DNA of 6,445 bases from DASUHT01 sp051955775 (GTDB lineage Bacteria > Actinomycetota > Thermoleophilia > Gaiellales > JAICJC01), in the NCBI GenBank assembly GCA_051955775.1, contig JBQCGJ010000066.1:1-6445 (forward strand). The letters are read 5' to 3'. Of this stretch, positions 1 through 5,407 are shown piece after piece. Both the position numbers and the translations under genes were made by a program. Under the pieces are notes generated by a model. It made no database searches, was not told the origin of the DNA, and saw only the letters and a program-made list of their open reading frames with translations. Every line of letters starts with the position of its first letter. The first letter of the stretch is position 1.

Positions 1-181
1 GGAAGGTGAACACGTCGTCGCGGCTTCCGGTGATCCGCCTCTCGTTCACGGCCAGCACCAGCGCCGCGCCGAGCATGAAGCCGATCGCGGCGCCCACCAG
101 GATGCACAGCACCAGGTGCGGCGGTCGCTTGGGCGGCCGACGGGCGGCCGCCAGATTGGTCGTGCTCTCGTGTTCGACCAT
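1..181 (-). CDS. Small N-terminally anchored membrane protein, 3' end outside window
   Basis: Only the first 60 codons are in the window; the gene continues past base 1. The start is ATG at 181-179, supported by a GGAGG ribosome binding site (plus-strand CCTCC, 189-193) with 7-nt spacing. The protein opens with a polar, basic stretch (residues 1-23, rich in Arg, Pro and Lys). One hydrophobic segment follows at about residues 24-44 (LVLCILVGAAIGFMLGAALV), then a charged region beginning NERRITGSRDD. There is no cleavage-site pattern, so a single membrane anchor with the basic end cytoplasmic is the simplest reading. The family is not recognised. The Gly/Leu-rich helix followed by a basic ERRI-x-(4)-DD stretch is loosely like the membrane-exit region of chain-length-determinant proteins, but too little is visible to say so. 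A SigB/SigF-like promoter lies just upstream, suggesting stress control. Confidence 0.75.
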   Translation of the reverse strand, partial: MVEHESTTNLAAARRPPKRPPHLVLCILVGAAIGFMLGAALVLAVNERRITGSRDDVFTF

Positions 182-188
182 GATCTGA

Positions 189-193
189 CCTCC
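189..193 (-). promoter_or_regulatory. Ribosome binding site GGAGG of the small membrane protein
   Basis: The minus strand reads GGAGG 7 nt before the ATG at 181. This is the clearest Shine-Dalgarno site in the window and fixes the start of the partial membrane protein gene. Confidence 0.8.
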
Positions 194-215
194 AGCGGAG
201 GGTGCCCATCGGTCG

Positions 216-241
216 ATGCCCCGAGTGAAGCACGGGCAAAC
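216..241 (-). promoter_or_regulatory. Candidate SigB/SigF-type promoter GTTTGC-N14-GGGCAT
   Basis: On the minus strand GTTTGC (236-241) is followed after exactly 14 bp by GGGCAT (216-221). The general-stress sigma consensus is GTTTAA, 12-14 bp, GGGTAT, so 4/6 and 5/6 bases match. Predicted transcription would begin near 208, leaving a leader of about 27 nt that contains the GGAGG site of the small membrane protein. The site sits between the end of the NTF2-like gene and the next start, where a promoter is expected. Assignment to the sigma factor encoded at 1428 is inference. Confidence 0.5.
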
Positions 242-248
242 GTGGTGC

Positions 249-599
249 CTAATCAGGCTGTAGGTCGACCGATCGGATCGACGCCACCAGGCCGTCACGG
301 AACGTGACCACCCACGAGCTGCTGCGATCCGAGCCGCCGCCCGGCCCGAACCAGCTCACCCGTCCCTGCAGCAGATAGGAGCCGTCCTCCAGCTGCCGCC
401 CGGCCGCGTCGGCCTGGAACCGCAGCCGGCTGTGAAACGCCTCCCGGTACCACTCCCGCGCCGCCTCCCGGCCCACGATCGGCTGCGGTGAGCTGACCAG
501 GTGCAGCTCCACATCCGGATGCATCAGCTCAGCCAGCTGGTCGGCGTCATGCGCGGAGAACGCCCGGTACATCCCGTCTATGAGATCGGCATTGCCCAT
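249..599 (-). CDS. NTF2/SnoaL-like domain protein
   Basis: A 116-residue protein with the pattern of the NTF2-like (SnoaL/DUF4440-type) alpha+beta fold. An N-terminal helix carries MYRAFSAHDADQLAELMHPDVEL (residues 10-31, in two parts: the helix, then the conserved HPDVEL turn). GREAAREWYREAF follows at 43-55, and the closing beta-sheet has WVVTFRDGLVASIRSVD (95-111). The length is typical of single-domain members. The family includes small-molecule isomerases and hydrolases as well as pure binding proteins; no catalytic assignment is possible here. I chose the ATG at 599 because the fold begins right after it. A TTG at 650 in the same frame, preceded by GAGGG, would add 17 atypical residues but would leave only 12 bp after the upstream HATPase gene, so it remains possible. 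The gene is probably co-transcribed with that HATPase (663-1046). Confidence 0.8.
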   Translation of the reverse strand: MGNADLIDGMYRAFSAHDADQLAELMHPDVELHLVSSPQPIVGREAAREWYREAFHSRLRFQADAAGRQLEDGSYLLQGRVSWFGPGGGSDRSSSWVVTFRDGLVASIRSVDLQPD

Positions 600-662
600 A
601 CCGTGGTGCGATGATCGCAGATCCCCGGCCTCGTGTGAACCGAGGGTCAAAACGCAATGCCC

Positions 663-1046
663 TCATACCGCCCGCGCAAACGTGACCAGCGTGCCGCCGG
701 AGGCGGGGTACGACACCTCGTGCCGCGAGGTCAGCGACTGCAGCACGGCCGTCCCCGCTCCGGCGCTGCCAGACCAGGGGGCACCGCTGCCCCTATCGCG
801 CACGCTGGCCTCGAACTCGACGGTGGATATGCGAAACTCGATCTCGATCGTGCCCGGCCTGCCCTGGTACCCATGTTCGATGGCGTTCTTGCACACCTCA
901 GACAACACCAGCTTGAGGTCGTCGACCAGATCCTCGGGGATCGAGACGTCCCGCAGCGCGCCGGCCAGCGCATGCCGGCACAGGGCCAGCGTCTCGGGCT
1001 CTGCGGCGACGGTGAGGCGGGCGAAGGGAGCCGGCTGGTGACCCAT
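663..1046 (-). CDS. RsbW-type HATPase, anti-sigma factor/serine kinase
   Basis: A 127-residue protein of the HATPase_c_2 (RsbW/SpoIIAB-like) family. These proteins bind sigma factors or phosphorylate STAS antagonists in the cytoplasm. The N box is visible at residues 43-60 (DLKLVLSEVCKNAIEHGY) with Glu50 and the Mg-binding Asn54. The G1 box is at 82-88 (VRDRGSG) with Asp84, and the closing beta strand has SGGTLVTF at 116-123. The G2 region is weak: residues 95-102 read GAGTAVLQ instead of the usual GxGxGL. This may mean altered ATP-lid behaviour or a switch to binding only. The ATG at 1046 gives a normal-length protein; the open frame extends further upstream, but that part is an antisense shadow. 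No strong ribosome binding site is seen. The start overlaps a divergent plus-strand start by 9 bp. The NTF2-like gene follows on the same strand. Confidence 0.88.
   Translation of the reverse strand: MGHQPAPFARLTVAAEPETLALCRHALAGALRDVSIPEDLVDDLKLVLSEVCKNAIEHGYQGRPGTIEIEFRISTVEFEASVRDRGSGAPWSGSAGAGTAVLQSLTSRHEVSYPASGGTLVTFARAV
1024..1030 (+). promoter_or_regulatory. Ribosome binding site AAGGGAG for the GTG start at 1038
   Basis: AAGGGAG ends 7 nt before GTG 1038, an ideal spacing. It lies inside the divergent HATPase coding region (opposite strand), so it could be a chance match in GC-rich sequence, but it is the best support for this start over the internal GTG at 1074. Confidence 0.5.
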
Positions 1047-1370
1047 GACGCACAGCCTACTGCTCGCCTGGAGGTGCTGGAGGGTGCGCGCGGCGCGGCA
1101 GTAGCCGGCGGAGTCGCGGCGTGGGCCGCGCTGGCCGCCGGGATGGGCCCGCTGGCGGCCGACAGGGCCGGGCGGGCGCTCGAGTCCGCGGTCGCAGCAG
1201 CGCCCGGTCCCGTGATCATGACCGCCTCCATCGGGACCGGGGACGCCCTCCTGGAACTGCTGGGAGCCGGGCGTCCCAGTGCTGCGCTGCTGGACGGCCT
1301 GGGCGCCGCGACGGCCGATGAAGGGCGCATCCAGATCCACCTTCGCCCCCCTCCGCTGCGGGGTCTGTGA
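1038..1370 (+). CDS. Small protein, probably a degenerate HATPase-fold (RsbW-like) relative
   Basis: A 110-residue protein. The GTG start at 1038 is preceded by AAGGGAG (1024-1030) at 7-nt spacing. Composition is rich in Ala, Gly and Leu with regularly placed Asp, Glu and Arg, whereas the opposite strand gives the Ser/Arg/Pro-rich sequence typical of a shadow. I see no obvious motif, but it lines up by eye with the second HATPase in this window: RLEVLEGARGAAVAG (10-24) with its RLLAVPDSVPAVRQM, ADRAGRALESAVAAA (41-55) with the N-box helix, GPVIMTASIGTGDALLELLGAG (57-78, in two strands) with the central strands, and EGRIQIHLR (95-103) with the final strand. The N-box Asn is Ala53 and the G1 Asp is Gly76, so ATP binding should be lost. 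It precedes the sigma gene by 57 bp and is probably co-transcribed with it. Being a coding gene is likely; the homology is inference. Confidence 0.6.
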   Translation: MTHDAQPTARLEVLEGARGAAVAGGVAAWAALAAGMGPLAADRAGRALESAVAAAPGPVIMTASIGTGDALLELLGAGRPSAALLDGLGAATADEGRIQIHLRPPPLRGL

Positions 1371-1385
1371 GCGCATTCGGAGAAC

Positions 1386-1391
1386 GGGAAT
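1386..1391 (+). promoter_or_regulatory. Possible -10 element GGGAAT upstream of the sigma gene
   Basis: GGGAAT stands 36 bp before the sigma factor ATG and resembles the GGGTAT-type -10 element of SigB/SigF promoters. The hexamer 13 bp upstream is GTGAGC, a poor match to GTTTAA. If functional, it would give autoregulation of the sigma gene independent of the preceding small gene. This is weak evidence. Confidence 0.25.
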
Positions 1392-1427
1392 GTTTCATTC
1401 GCGGCCCGCGGAGCACACATACAGGGC

Positions 1428-2147
1428 ATGAGCACAACCGCAGCACAGACCGATCGCGACCAGCTGATCCTCCGCCACGCCTCGCTGGTGCGCGCCATTG
1501 CGCGCCGCTATGCCGGCCGCGGCATGTCCCACGACGACCTCGTACAGACCGGCTATCTGGGATTGATCCAGGCGGTCGACCGCTTCGACGCCAGCCGCGG
1601 CGTCCCGCTTCGAGCGTATGCCGCGAGGACCATCGAGGGCGAGATCATGCACCTGTTCCGCGATCGCGGCTGGGCCGTGCATGTCCCGCGGCCGCTTCAG
1701 GATCTGGGGCGTCGGGTGAAGTCCGCCCGCGACGGGCTGGCCCACAAGCTCGGCCGTCCTCCGACCACCGCCGAACTTGCCGAGGCGCTCGGCGAGAGCG
1801 AGGAGCAGGTGGTCGCGGCGATCGATGCGCGACGCGCCTATTCGGCCGAGCCGCTGCTGGACTCATCGCCGGACGAGAACGGCGACACGCGCCCCGGAGA
1901 GCGCGCGCTGGAGGTGACCGACGACGGGTTTGAGCTGACGCTCGACCGTCAGGCGCTGCGAGGCGCGCTCGAACAGCTCGACCCGCGGGCTCAGCGGATC
2001 GTCGCGCTGCGGTTCTTCCACGACCAGACGCAGTCCGAGATCGCGGCGGAGCTGGGGATCAGCCAGATGCATGTTTCGCGGCTGCTGCGCCGCGCGCTGT
2101 CGGACATGCAGGCGGCCCTGGAAGTCGTCGAGCCCGACGCGGCCTAA
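1428..2147 (+). CDS. SigB/SigF/SigG-family RNA polymerase sigma factor
   Basis: A 239-residue group 3 sigma-70 factor of the SigB/SigF/SpoIIA type, with the three expected domains and no region 1.1. Region 2 covers about residues 12-88: region 2.1-2.2 has DDLVQTGYLGLIQAVDRFD (36-54) and region 2.3-2.4 has the aromatic and basic segment EGEIMHLFRDRGWAVHVPR (70-88). Region 3 follows at about 92-140, with the LGRPPTTAELAEALG motif at 108-122. Region 4 is at about 175-230, with the helix-turn-helix QTQSEIAAELGISQMHVSRL (200-219). The length fits the family, whose members direct general stress or differentiation regulons and are held by RsbW-type proteins. The ATG at 1428 has only a weak GGG just upstream. 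It follows the small HATPase-like gene by 57 bp. Its stop TAA overlaps the convergent STAS gene. Whether the best name is sigB or sigF cannot be settled from sequence alone, so no symbol is given. Confidence 0.95.
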   Translation: MSTTAAQTDRDQLILRHASLVRAIARRYAGRGMSHDDLVQTGYLGLIQAVDRFDASRGVPLRAYAARTIEGEIMHLFRDRGWAVHVPRPLQDLGRRVKSARDGLAHKLGRPPTTAELAEALGESEEQVVAAIDARRAYSAEPLLDSSPDENGDTRPGERALEVTDDGFELTLDRQALRGALEQLDPRAQRIVALRFFHDQTQSEIAAELGISQMHVSRLLRRALSDMQAALEVVEPDAA

Positions 2148-2521
2148 CTCTGAGCTGGGCGAGTTCCGTTGGGGACGACGGCGTCGATCGCCGCCTCCCG
2201 GCCCTGGGTCAGCGGCAGCCGCCGGTCGAGGCCGGTCAGCTCCAACAACCGCGTGACGGCATGGCCGGTGCCTTCGCCGAGGGCGATCACATACGCGATG
2301 CCCGCGGCCGCAGCCCGATCGCGGCCTGACAGCAGCACCTGCAACACCGCCGAATCAATGAACGTGGCCTGGGTGAGGTCGACGACGAGGCCGGTGGCCC
2401 GTGTCGAGGCGGCCTCGATCCGGCCGCGCAGCTCTTCGGCCGACGCCAGGTCATGCTCCCCGCGAACCACCACGACCTCCACGCCGGCCCTCGCCTGCTC
2501 CAGATCCAGCATGGCACTCAT
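2144..2521 (-). CDS. STAS-domain anti-sigma factor antagonist
   Basis: A 125-residue single STAS domain of the RsbV/SpoIIAA type. The first strand pair reads VEVVVVRGEHDLASAEELRG (14-33), with the typical G-E-x-D-L turn. The phosphorylation region is VVDLTQATFIDSAVLQVLL (46-64), where Ser57 after Asp56 is the expected phosphate acceptor. The usual residues after it are Ser/Thr-Gly-Leu; here they are Ala-Val-Leu, an unusual but helix-compatible variant. Unphosphorylated, such proteins bind the HATPase and release the sigma factor. The phosphatase that should act on it is encoded 38 bp upstream on the same strand, so the pair is almost certainly one transcript. A second ATG lies at codon 4, and neither start has a clear ribosome binding site. 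The stop TAG overlaps the sigma gene stop on the other strand, a 4-bp convergent overlap. Confidence 0.92.
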   Translation of the reverse strand: MSAMLDLEQARAGVEVVVVRGEHDLASAEELRGRIEAASTRATGLVVDLTQATFIDSAVLQVLLSGRDRAAAAGIAYVIALGEGTGHAVTRLLELTGLDRRLPLTQGREAAIDAVVPNGTRPAQS

Positions 2522-2559
2522 TCTCTACAGGCTACCGGGTCCCGGTTGGCGAGGTGCCG

Positions 2560-4806
2560 TCAGTCGTGGGTCGTGCGTTTGACCACCAGCAGCGCGACGT
2601 CGTCGTCGGGCGCCCCCGCCTTGTACTCCAGAACGGCCCGCTCGACGTGGTCGGCGATCATCGCCGGGGCGAGATCGCGAGACTCGGCCAGCAGCCCGCG
2701 CAGCCGGTCCTCGCCGAAGATGTGGCCGTCGCGCCGGATCTCGGTCACGCCGTCGGTGTACAGGACGAGGGAGTCCCCCGCGCCCAGTGTGGCCTGGCGC
2801 TCCTGAAGCTGCGGATCGGAGAACACTCCCAGCAGCGTCCCCGGCCCGCAGGCAACATCGATCCGCCCGCCCGGACCGATCACCAGCGGCGGCGGGTGGC
2901 CTGCGCAGGCCACCCTGACGATGGCGCCGTCGGGCGTGACGTCCAGCCGGGCCGCCGCGACGGTGCAGAAGCGATAGTCCGACACCTCGCCCATGAGCGT
3001 CTGGTTGACGAGCTTCAGCACCCGGCTGGGCCTGCGCTCGTTGAGGGCGACGGCGCGGATCGAGTGTCGCACCAGCCCGGTCAGCGCCGCCGCCTCGGCG
3101 CCCTTCCCACACACGTCCCCGACGACCAGGAACCAGCCCCCGTCCGCGGCCTCGAACACGTCGTAGAAGTCGCCGCCCACATCACCCGCCCCAGCCGGGT
3201 GGTAGACGGCCGCCATCTGAATCCCCTGGATGGACGGCAGGGACGGCGGCAGCAGGCTGCGCTGCAACGTCCGTGCCACGGCATCCCGCTCCCGGTACAC
3301 GCGGGCCGTGTCCAGCGCCGTCGCCAGCCGGCCCGCGAGCTCCTGGGCAAAGGCCAGATCGTCGCCGTCGTAGGCCGCGGAGTCGACGCCGCGCACAAGC
3401 GTCATCACGCCCATCGCCTGGGCGCGCGCGACGAGGGGCACGATCATCACGGAGCGCACGCCGTCCGGCCCTGCATCGGCCTCCTCGGCATCAGCCGGTG
3501 AAGCCCACGTGTGCAGGTATGCCCGCCCATCCCGGGCCGCTCCCGAAACCGCCGGAGACCGCTCGAGCTCGGCCGGCAGATGCTGCCAGCGAGAGGCGTA
3601 TGCGCCCTGGCCCGCGGACGCGGTCGTCGGCGGCCGCCCGGCCAGCGTGATGCTGCACCAGTCGGCCATCCTCGGAACGAGCGCCTCGACCAGCTCGTCC
3701 AGCGCCACCCGCACGTCGAACGAGTCGCCGAGCAGCACCTCGCCCAGCCGCGCGAGCAGCGTCAGCCGGTCGCGGGCCACCTGCTCCGCACTGAAGCTGC
3801 GCGCGTGGGCCACAGCCAGCGCGACCCGCGCAGCCACACGGCCCAGCAGGCCGAGCTCGGCTGCACGGAAGGCGCGCATCCCGGACGTGCCGACGTAGAT
3901 CACGCCGACGGTGCGATCGCCCACCCGAAGCGGCGCACCCGCAAGCGAGCGGATGTGCTGTGCGGCCACCACGCCGCTTCGGAGCTCGGCGGCGTCCATC
4001 CGCTCGACTGCGACCGGCCCGCTGCCGGCGGCGATCCGCCCCAGCACGCCCTCCCCCAGCGGGATCCGCGGCCACTCGCGGGAGCCGACGTCGACGGTGG
4101 TCGACGCGCCCTCGACCAGCATTTCCGTTCGCTCGTCGACGAGCAGCAGCCCGGCGGTGTCGGCGCCCAGCACCGATACCACGGGCTCCAGCACCGCCGG
4201 CAGCAGGGTGTCCAGATCGGCCGCCGAGAGCGCCGCATCCGTGATCCGCTGGAGATCGCGGGCCTGCCGGTTGGCAGCCGTGACCTGGTCGAACAGGGCG
4301 GCGCTCTCCAGGGCCAGACCCACCCGGCGCGCCAGGTCCTCCGCGACAGCCAGGTCGTCGGGCGCGAACGAGTGTCCCGCTCCCAGCCTGCAGATCAGCA
4401 TGCAGCCGCGCACCGTGCCACGCGACGCCAGCGGCAGTACGACCGTCAGCTGGTCGTCAGCGGCGCCCTGCGGCCGCGGCGCGATCTCGACCTGGTGCTG
4501 CTCGAGCACACGCCGCATGAGATCCGAGGCGGGGTCGGCCGGCTGTTCCCACAGCCCTCCCGGCCGCGTGCTCAGATCGCCCGACGAGGAGGCCAGGGCG
4601 ACCCGCAGAGGGCTGCCCTCGTCGTCCAGCACGTCGATCGCGCACAGGTCACACAGCCACCCTGTGGCAAGCCGAGCGACGCCCTGCAGCGCCGGGCCGA
4701 TGTCGATCGCCCGGGCAAGCATCTCGCTGACCTCGACCACCAACTCGAGCCGTGCCCGGATCTGGGCCGCATCAGTACCGGGTGCATGGGTCGCATCGCC
4801 GCTCAT
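2560..4806 (-). CDS. GAF-GAF-GAF-PP2C (SpoIIE/RsbU-type) serine phosphatase
   Basis: A 748-residue soluble protein with no membrane segment. Three GAF-like sensor domains lie at about residues 20-172, 190-338 and 348-502. A short coiled linker ending in LQRSLLPP (514-521) leads to a SpoIIE-type PP2C domain to about 745. The PP2C metal motifs are intact: DVGGDFYD (542-549), GDVCGKG (563-569), AGHPPP (635-640), LYTDGVTE (682-689) and PDDDVALLVV (733-742). Members dephosphorylate phospho-Ser STAS antagonists, and the STAS gene directly downstream is the obvious substrate. GAF domains bind small molecules or chromophores; no ligand can be named. The ATG at 4806 is chosen because AGGAG ends 5 nt before it. 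An ATG one codon upstream and a GTG at 4830 are in frame but badly spaced from that site. A sigma-70-like promoter lies upstream. The N-terminal sensing with PP2C output is typical of actinobacterial stress phosphatases. Confidence 0.95.
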   Translation of the reverse strand: MSGDATHAPGTDAAQIRARLELVVEVSEMLARAIDIGPALQGVARLATGWLCDLCAIDVLDDEGSPLRVALASSSGDLSTRPGGLWEQPADPASDLMRRVLEQHQVEIAPRPQGAADDQLTVVLPLASRGTVRGCMLICRLGAGHSFAPDDLAVAEDLARRVGLALESAALFDQVTAANRQARDLQRITDAALSAADLDTLLPAVLEPVVSVLGADTAGLLLVDERTEMLVEGASTTVDVGSREWPRIPLGEGVLGRIAAGSGPVAVERMDAAELRSGVVAAQHIRSLAGAPLRVGDRTVGVIYVGTSGMRAFRAAELGLLGRVAARVALAVAHARSFSAEQVARDRLTLLARLGEVLLGDSFDVRVALDELVEALVPRMADWCSITLAGRPPTTASAGQGAYASRWQHLPAELERSPAVSGAARDGRAYLHTWASPADAEEADAGPDGVRSVMIVPLVARAQAMGVMTLVRGVDSAAYDGDDLAFAQELAGRLATALDTARVYRERDAVARTLQRSLLPPSLPSIQGIQMAAVYHPAGAGDVGGDFYDVFEAADGGWFLVVGDVCGKGAEAAALTGLVRHSIRAVALNERRPSRVLKLVNQTLMGEVSDYRFCTVAAARLDVTPDGAIVRVACAGHPPPLVIGPGGRIDVACGPGTLLGVFSDPQLQERQATLGAGDSLVLYTDGVTEIRRDGHIFGEDRLRGLLAESRDLAPAMIADHVERAVLEYKAGAPDDDVALLVVKRTTHD

Positions 4807-4811
4807 CATTG

Positions 4812-4816
4812 CTCCT
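4812..4816 (-). promoter_or_regulatory. Ribosome binding site AGGAG of the phosphatase gene
   Basis: The plus strand reads CTCCT here, AGGAG on the minus strand. It is 5 nt before ATG 4806, 2 nt before the ATG at 4809, and downstream of the GTG at 4830, so it favours the 4806 start. Confidence 0.7.
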
Positions 4817-4843
4817 GGGGCGCCGCCCACGAATTGCGATCAG

Positions 4844-4872
4844 AAGGTATTCCTCCGACCGCCCCATGTCAA
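4844..4872 (-). promoter_or_regulatory. Candidate housekeeping promoter TTGACA-N17-TACCTT for the phosphatase-STAS operon
   Basis: The minus strand carries a perfect -35 hexamer TTGACA (4867-4872), an exact 17-bp spacer and TACCTT (4844-4849), which keeps the first T, the A and the last T of TATAAT. Expected transcription start is near 4837, giving about 30 nt of leader with the AGGAG site. It suggests that the phosphatase and antagonist are made under the main sigma factor rather than the stress sigma factor. Confidence 0.5.
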
Positions 4873-4880
4873 TTCGATGC

Positions 4881-4905
4881 GTTCGAAATGCGGACTGGAG
4901 GGTAT
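4881..4905 (+). promoter_or_regulatory. Candidate SigB/SigF-type promoter GTTCGA-N13-GGGTAT
   Basis: GTTCGA (4881-4886) and a perfect GGGTAT (4900-4905) are separated by 13 bp, matching the GTTTAA-N12-14-GGGTAT pattern of general-stress sigma factors at 4/6 and 6/6 bases. It sits 42 bp before the ATG of the second HATPase gene and points toward it. If real, the sigma factor would drive its own inhibitor, the usual negative feedback. It is the strongest of the three such sites in the window. Confidence 0.6.
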
Positions 4906-4947
4906 TCGCGGAGACGAAGCAGCCGTTACGGGAGGATTCGCCGGGGT

Positions 4948-5394
4948 ATGTCGTTCAGTATGGCCACGAGTTGCCGGGGGTTCGAGGTTCGCCTGTTGGC
5001 GGTGCCGGACAGCGTGCCCGCGGTACGGCAGATGCTGCGCGAGCTCCTGGACAAGCTCGACGTCTCCGGGGAACGCGCCGAGGAGATCATGCTGGCGGTC
5101 AACGAGGCGTGCGCGAACGCGGTCGTGCACGCATACCCGGGGATGAACGGGCACATCGACGTGGTGGCGGAGGACTACGAGGGCGCGCTGGTGGTCGTTG
5201 TACGAGACGCGGGTGTGGGCATGACGCCCCGCGTGGACAGCCCCGGGCTGGGCGTCGGCCTGCCGATGATCGCCATGATCGCCGACTCGGTGCAGATCGA
5301 CCGGCCCGCGAACGGCGGCACGCACGTGAAGATGCGTTTCACCCACCGCGCGCAGGATCACCGCCCGGGGCGGCGGGCCACCTGGGAGCCGTAG
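4948..5394 (+). CDS. RsbW-type HATPase, anti-sigma factor/serine kinase (second copy)
   Basis: A 148-residue HATPase_c_2 protein with a well kept ATP site. The N box EIMLAVNEACANAVVHAY (46-63) has Glu53 and Asn57. The G1 box RDAGVGM (86-92) has Asp87. The G2 box is PGLGVGLPMI (99-108), and the final strand has NGGTHVKMRF (122-131). A basic, Arg-rich tail of about 16 residues follows the fold. It should phosphorylate a STAS partner and bind a sigma factor; the STAS and sigma proteins encoded nearby are candidates. ATG 4948 is preceded by GGAGG (4931-4935) at 12 nt, somewhat long; the ATG at 4960 is an alternative that loses four residues. The gene is divergent from the phosphatase and has a SigB/SigF-like promoter in the shared spacer. 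Of the two clear HATPases here, this is the one more likely to be an active kinase. Confidence 0.93.
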   Translation: MSFSMATSCRGFEVRLLAVPDSVPAVRQMLRELLDKLDVSGERAEEIMLAVNEACANAVVHAYPGMNGHIDVVAEDYEGALVVVVRDAGVGMTPRVDSPGLGVGLPMIAMIADSVQIDRPANGGTHVKMRFTHRAQDHRPGRRATWEP

Positions 5395-5407
5395 CGCAGG
5401 CCCGCGG

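Noticed and set aside
600..662. Possible stress-type promoter before the NTF2-like gene (GTTTTG and GGGGAT)
   Set aside because: The spacing is 21 bp, too long for the SigB/SigF pattern, and co-transcription with the upstream HATPase is simpler.
1047..1376. Minus-strand N-terminal extension of the first HATPase to 1376
   Set aside because: The extension is Gln/Arg/Gly/Pro-rich with no domain, while the opposite strand reads as a plausible protein. HATPases of this class start close to the fold, as with ATG 1046.
2401..3501. Long plus-strand open frame opposite the STAS and phosphatase genes
   Set aside because: It is rich in Arg, Gly, Pro and His with no motif, and lies antisense to a phosphatase with intact catalytic motifs. 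In GC-rich DNA such shadows are expected.
4845..4852. A second GGTATTC on the plus strand, resembling a stress-type -10 element
   Set aside because: No GTTT-like hexamer occurs at the right distance upstream, and it overlaps the minus-strand TACCTT. The site at 4900 is a much better candidate.
3511..4947. Open frame running unbroken into the second HATPase gene, suggesting a large N-terminal extension or fusion
   Set aside because: The extension is antisense to the phosphatase and non-protein-like. The HATPase fold begins just after ATG 4948, which has its own promoter-like and GGAGG elements.
5395..5407. Possible terminator between the second HATPase and MscS genes
   Set aside because: Only 13 bp separate the stops and no hairpin followed by a T run is visible.
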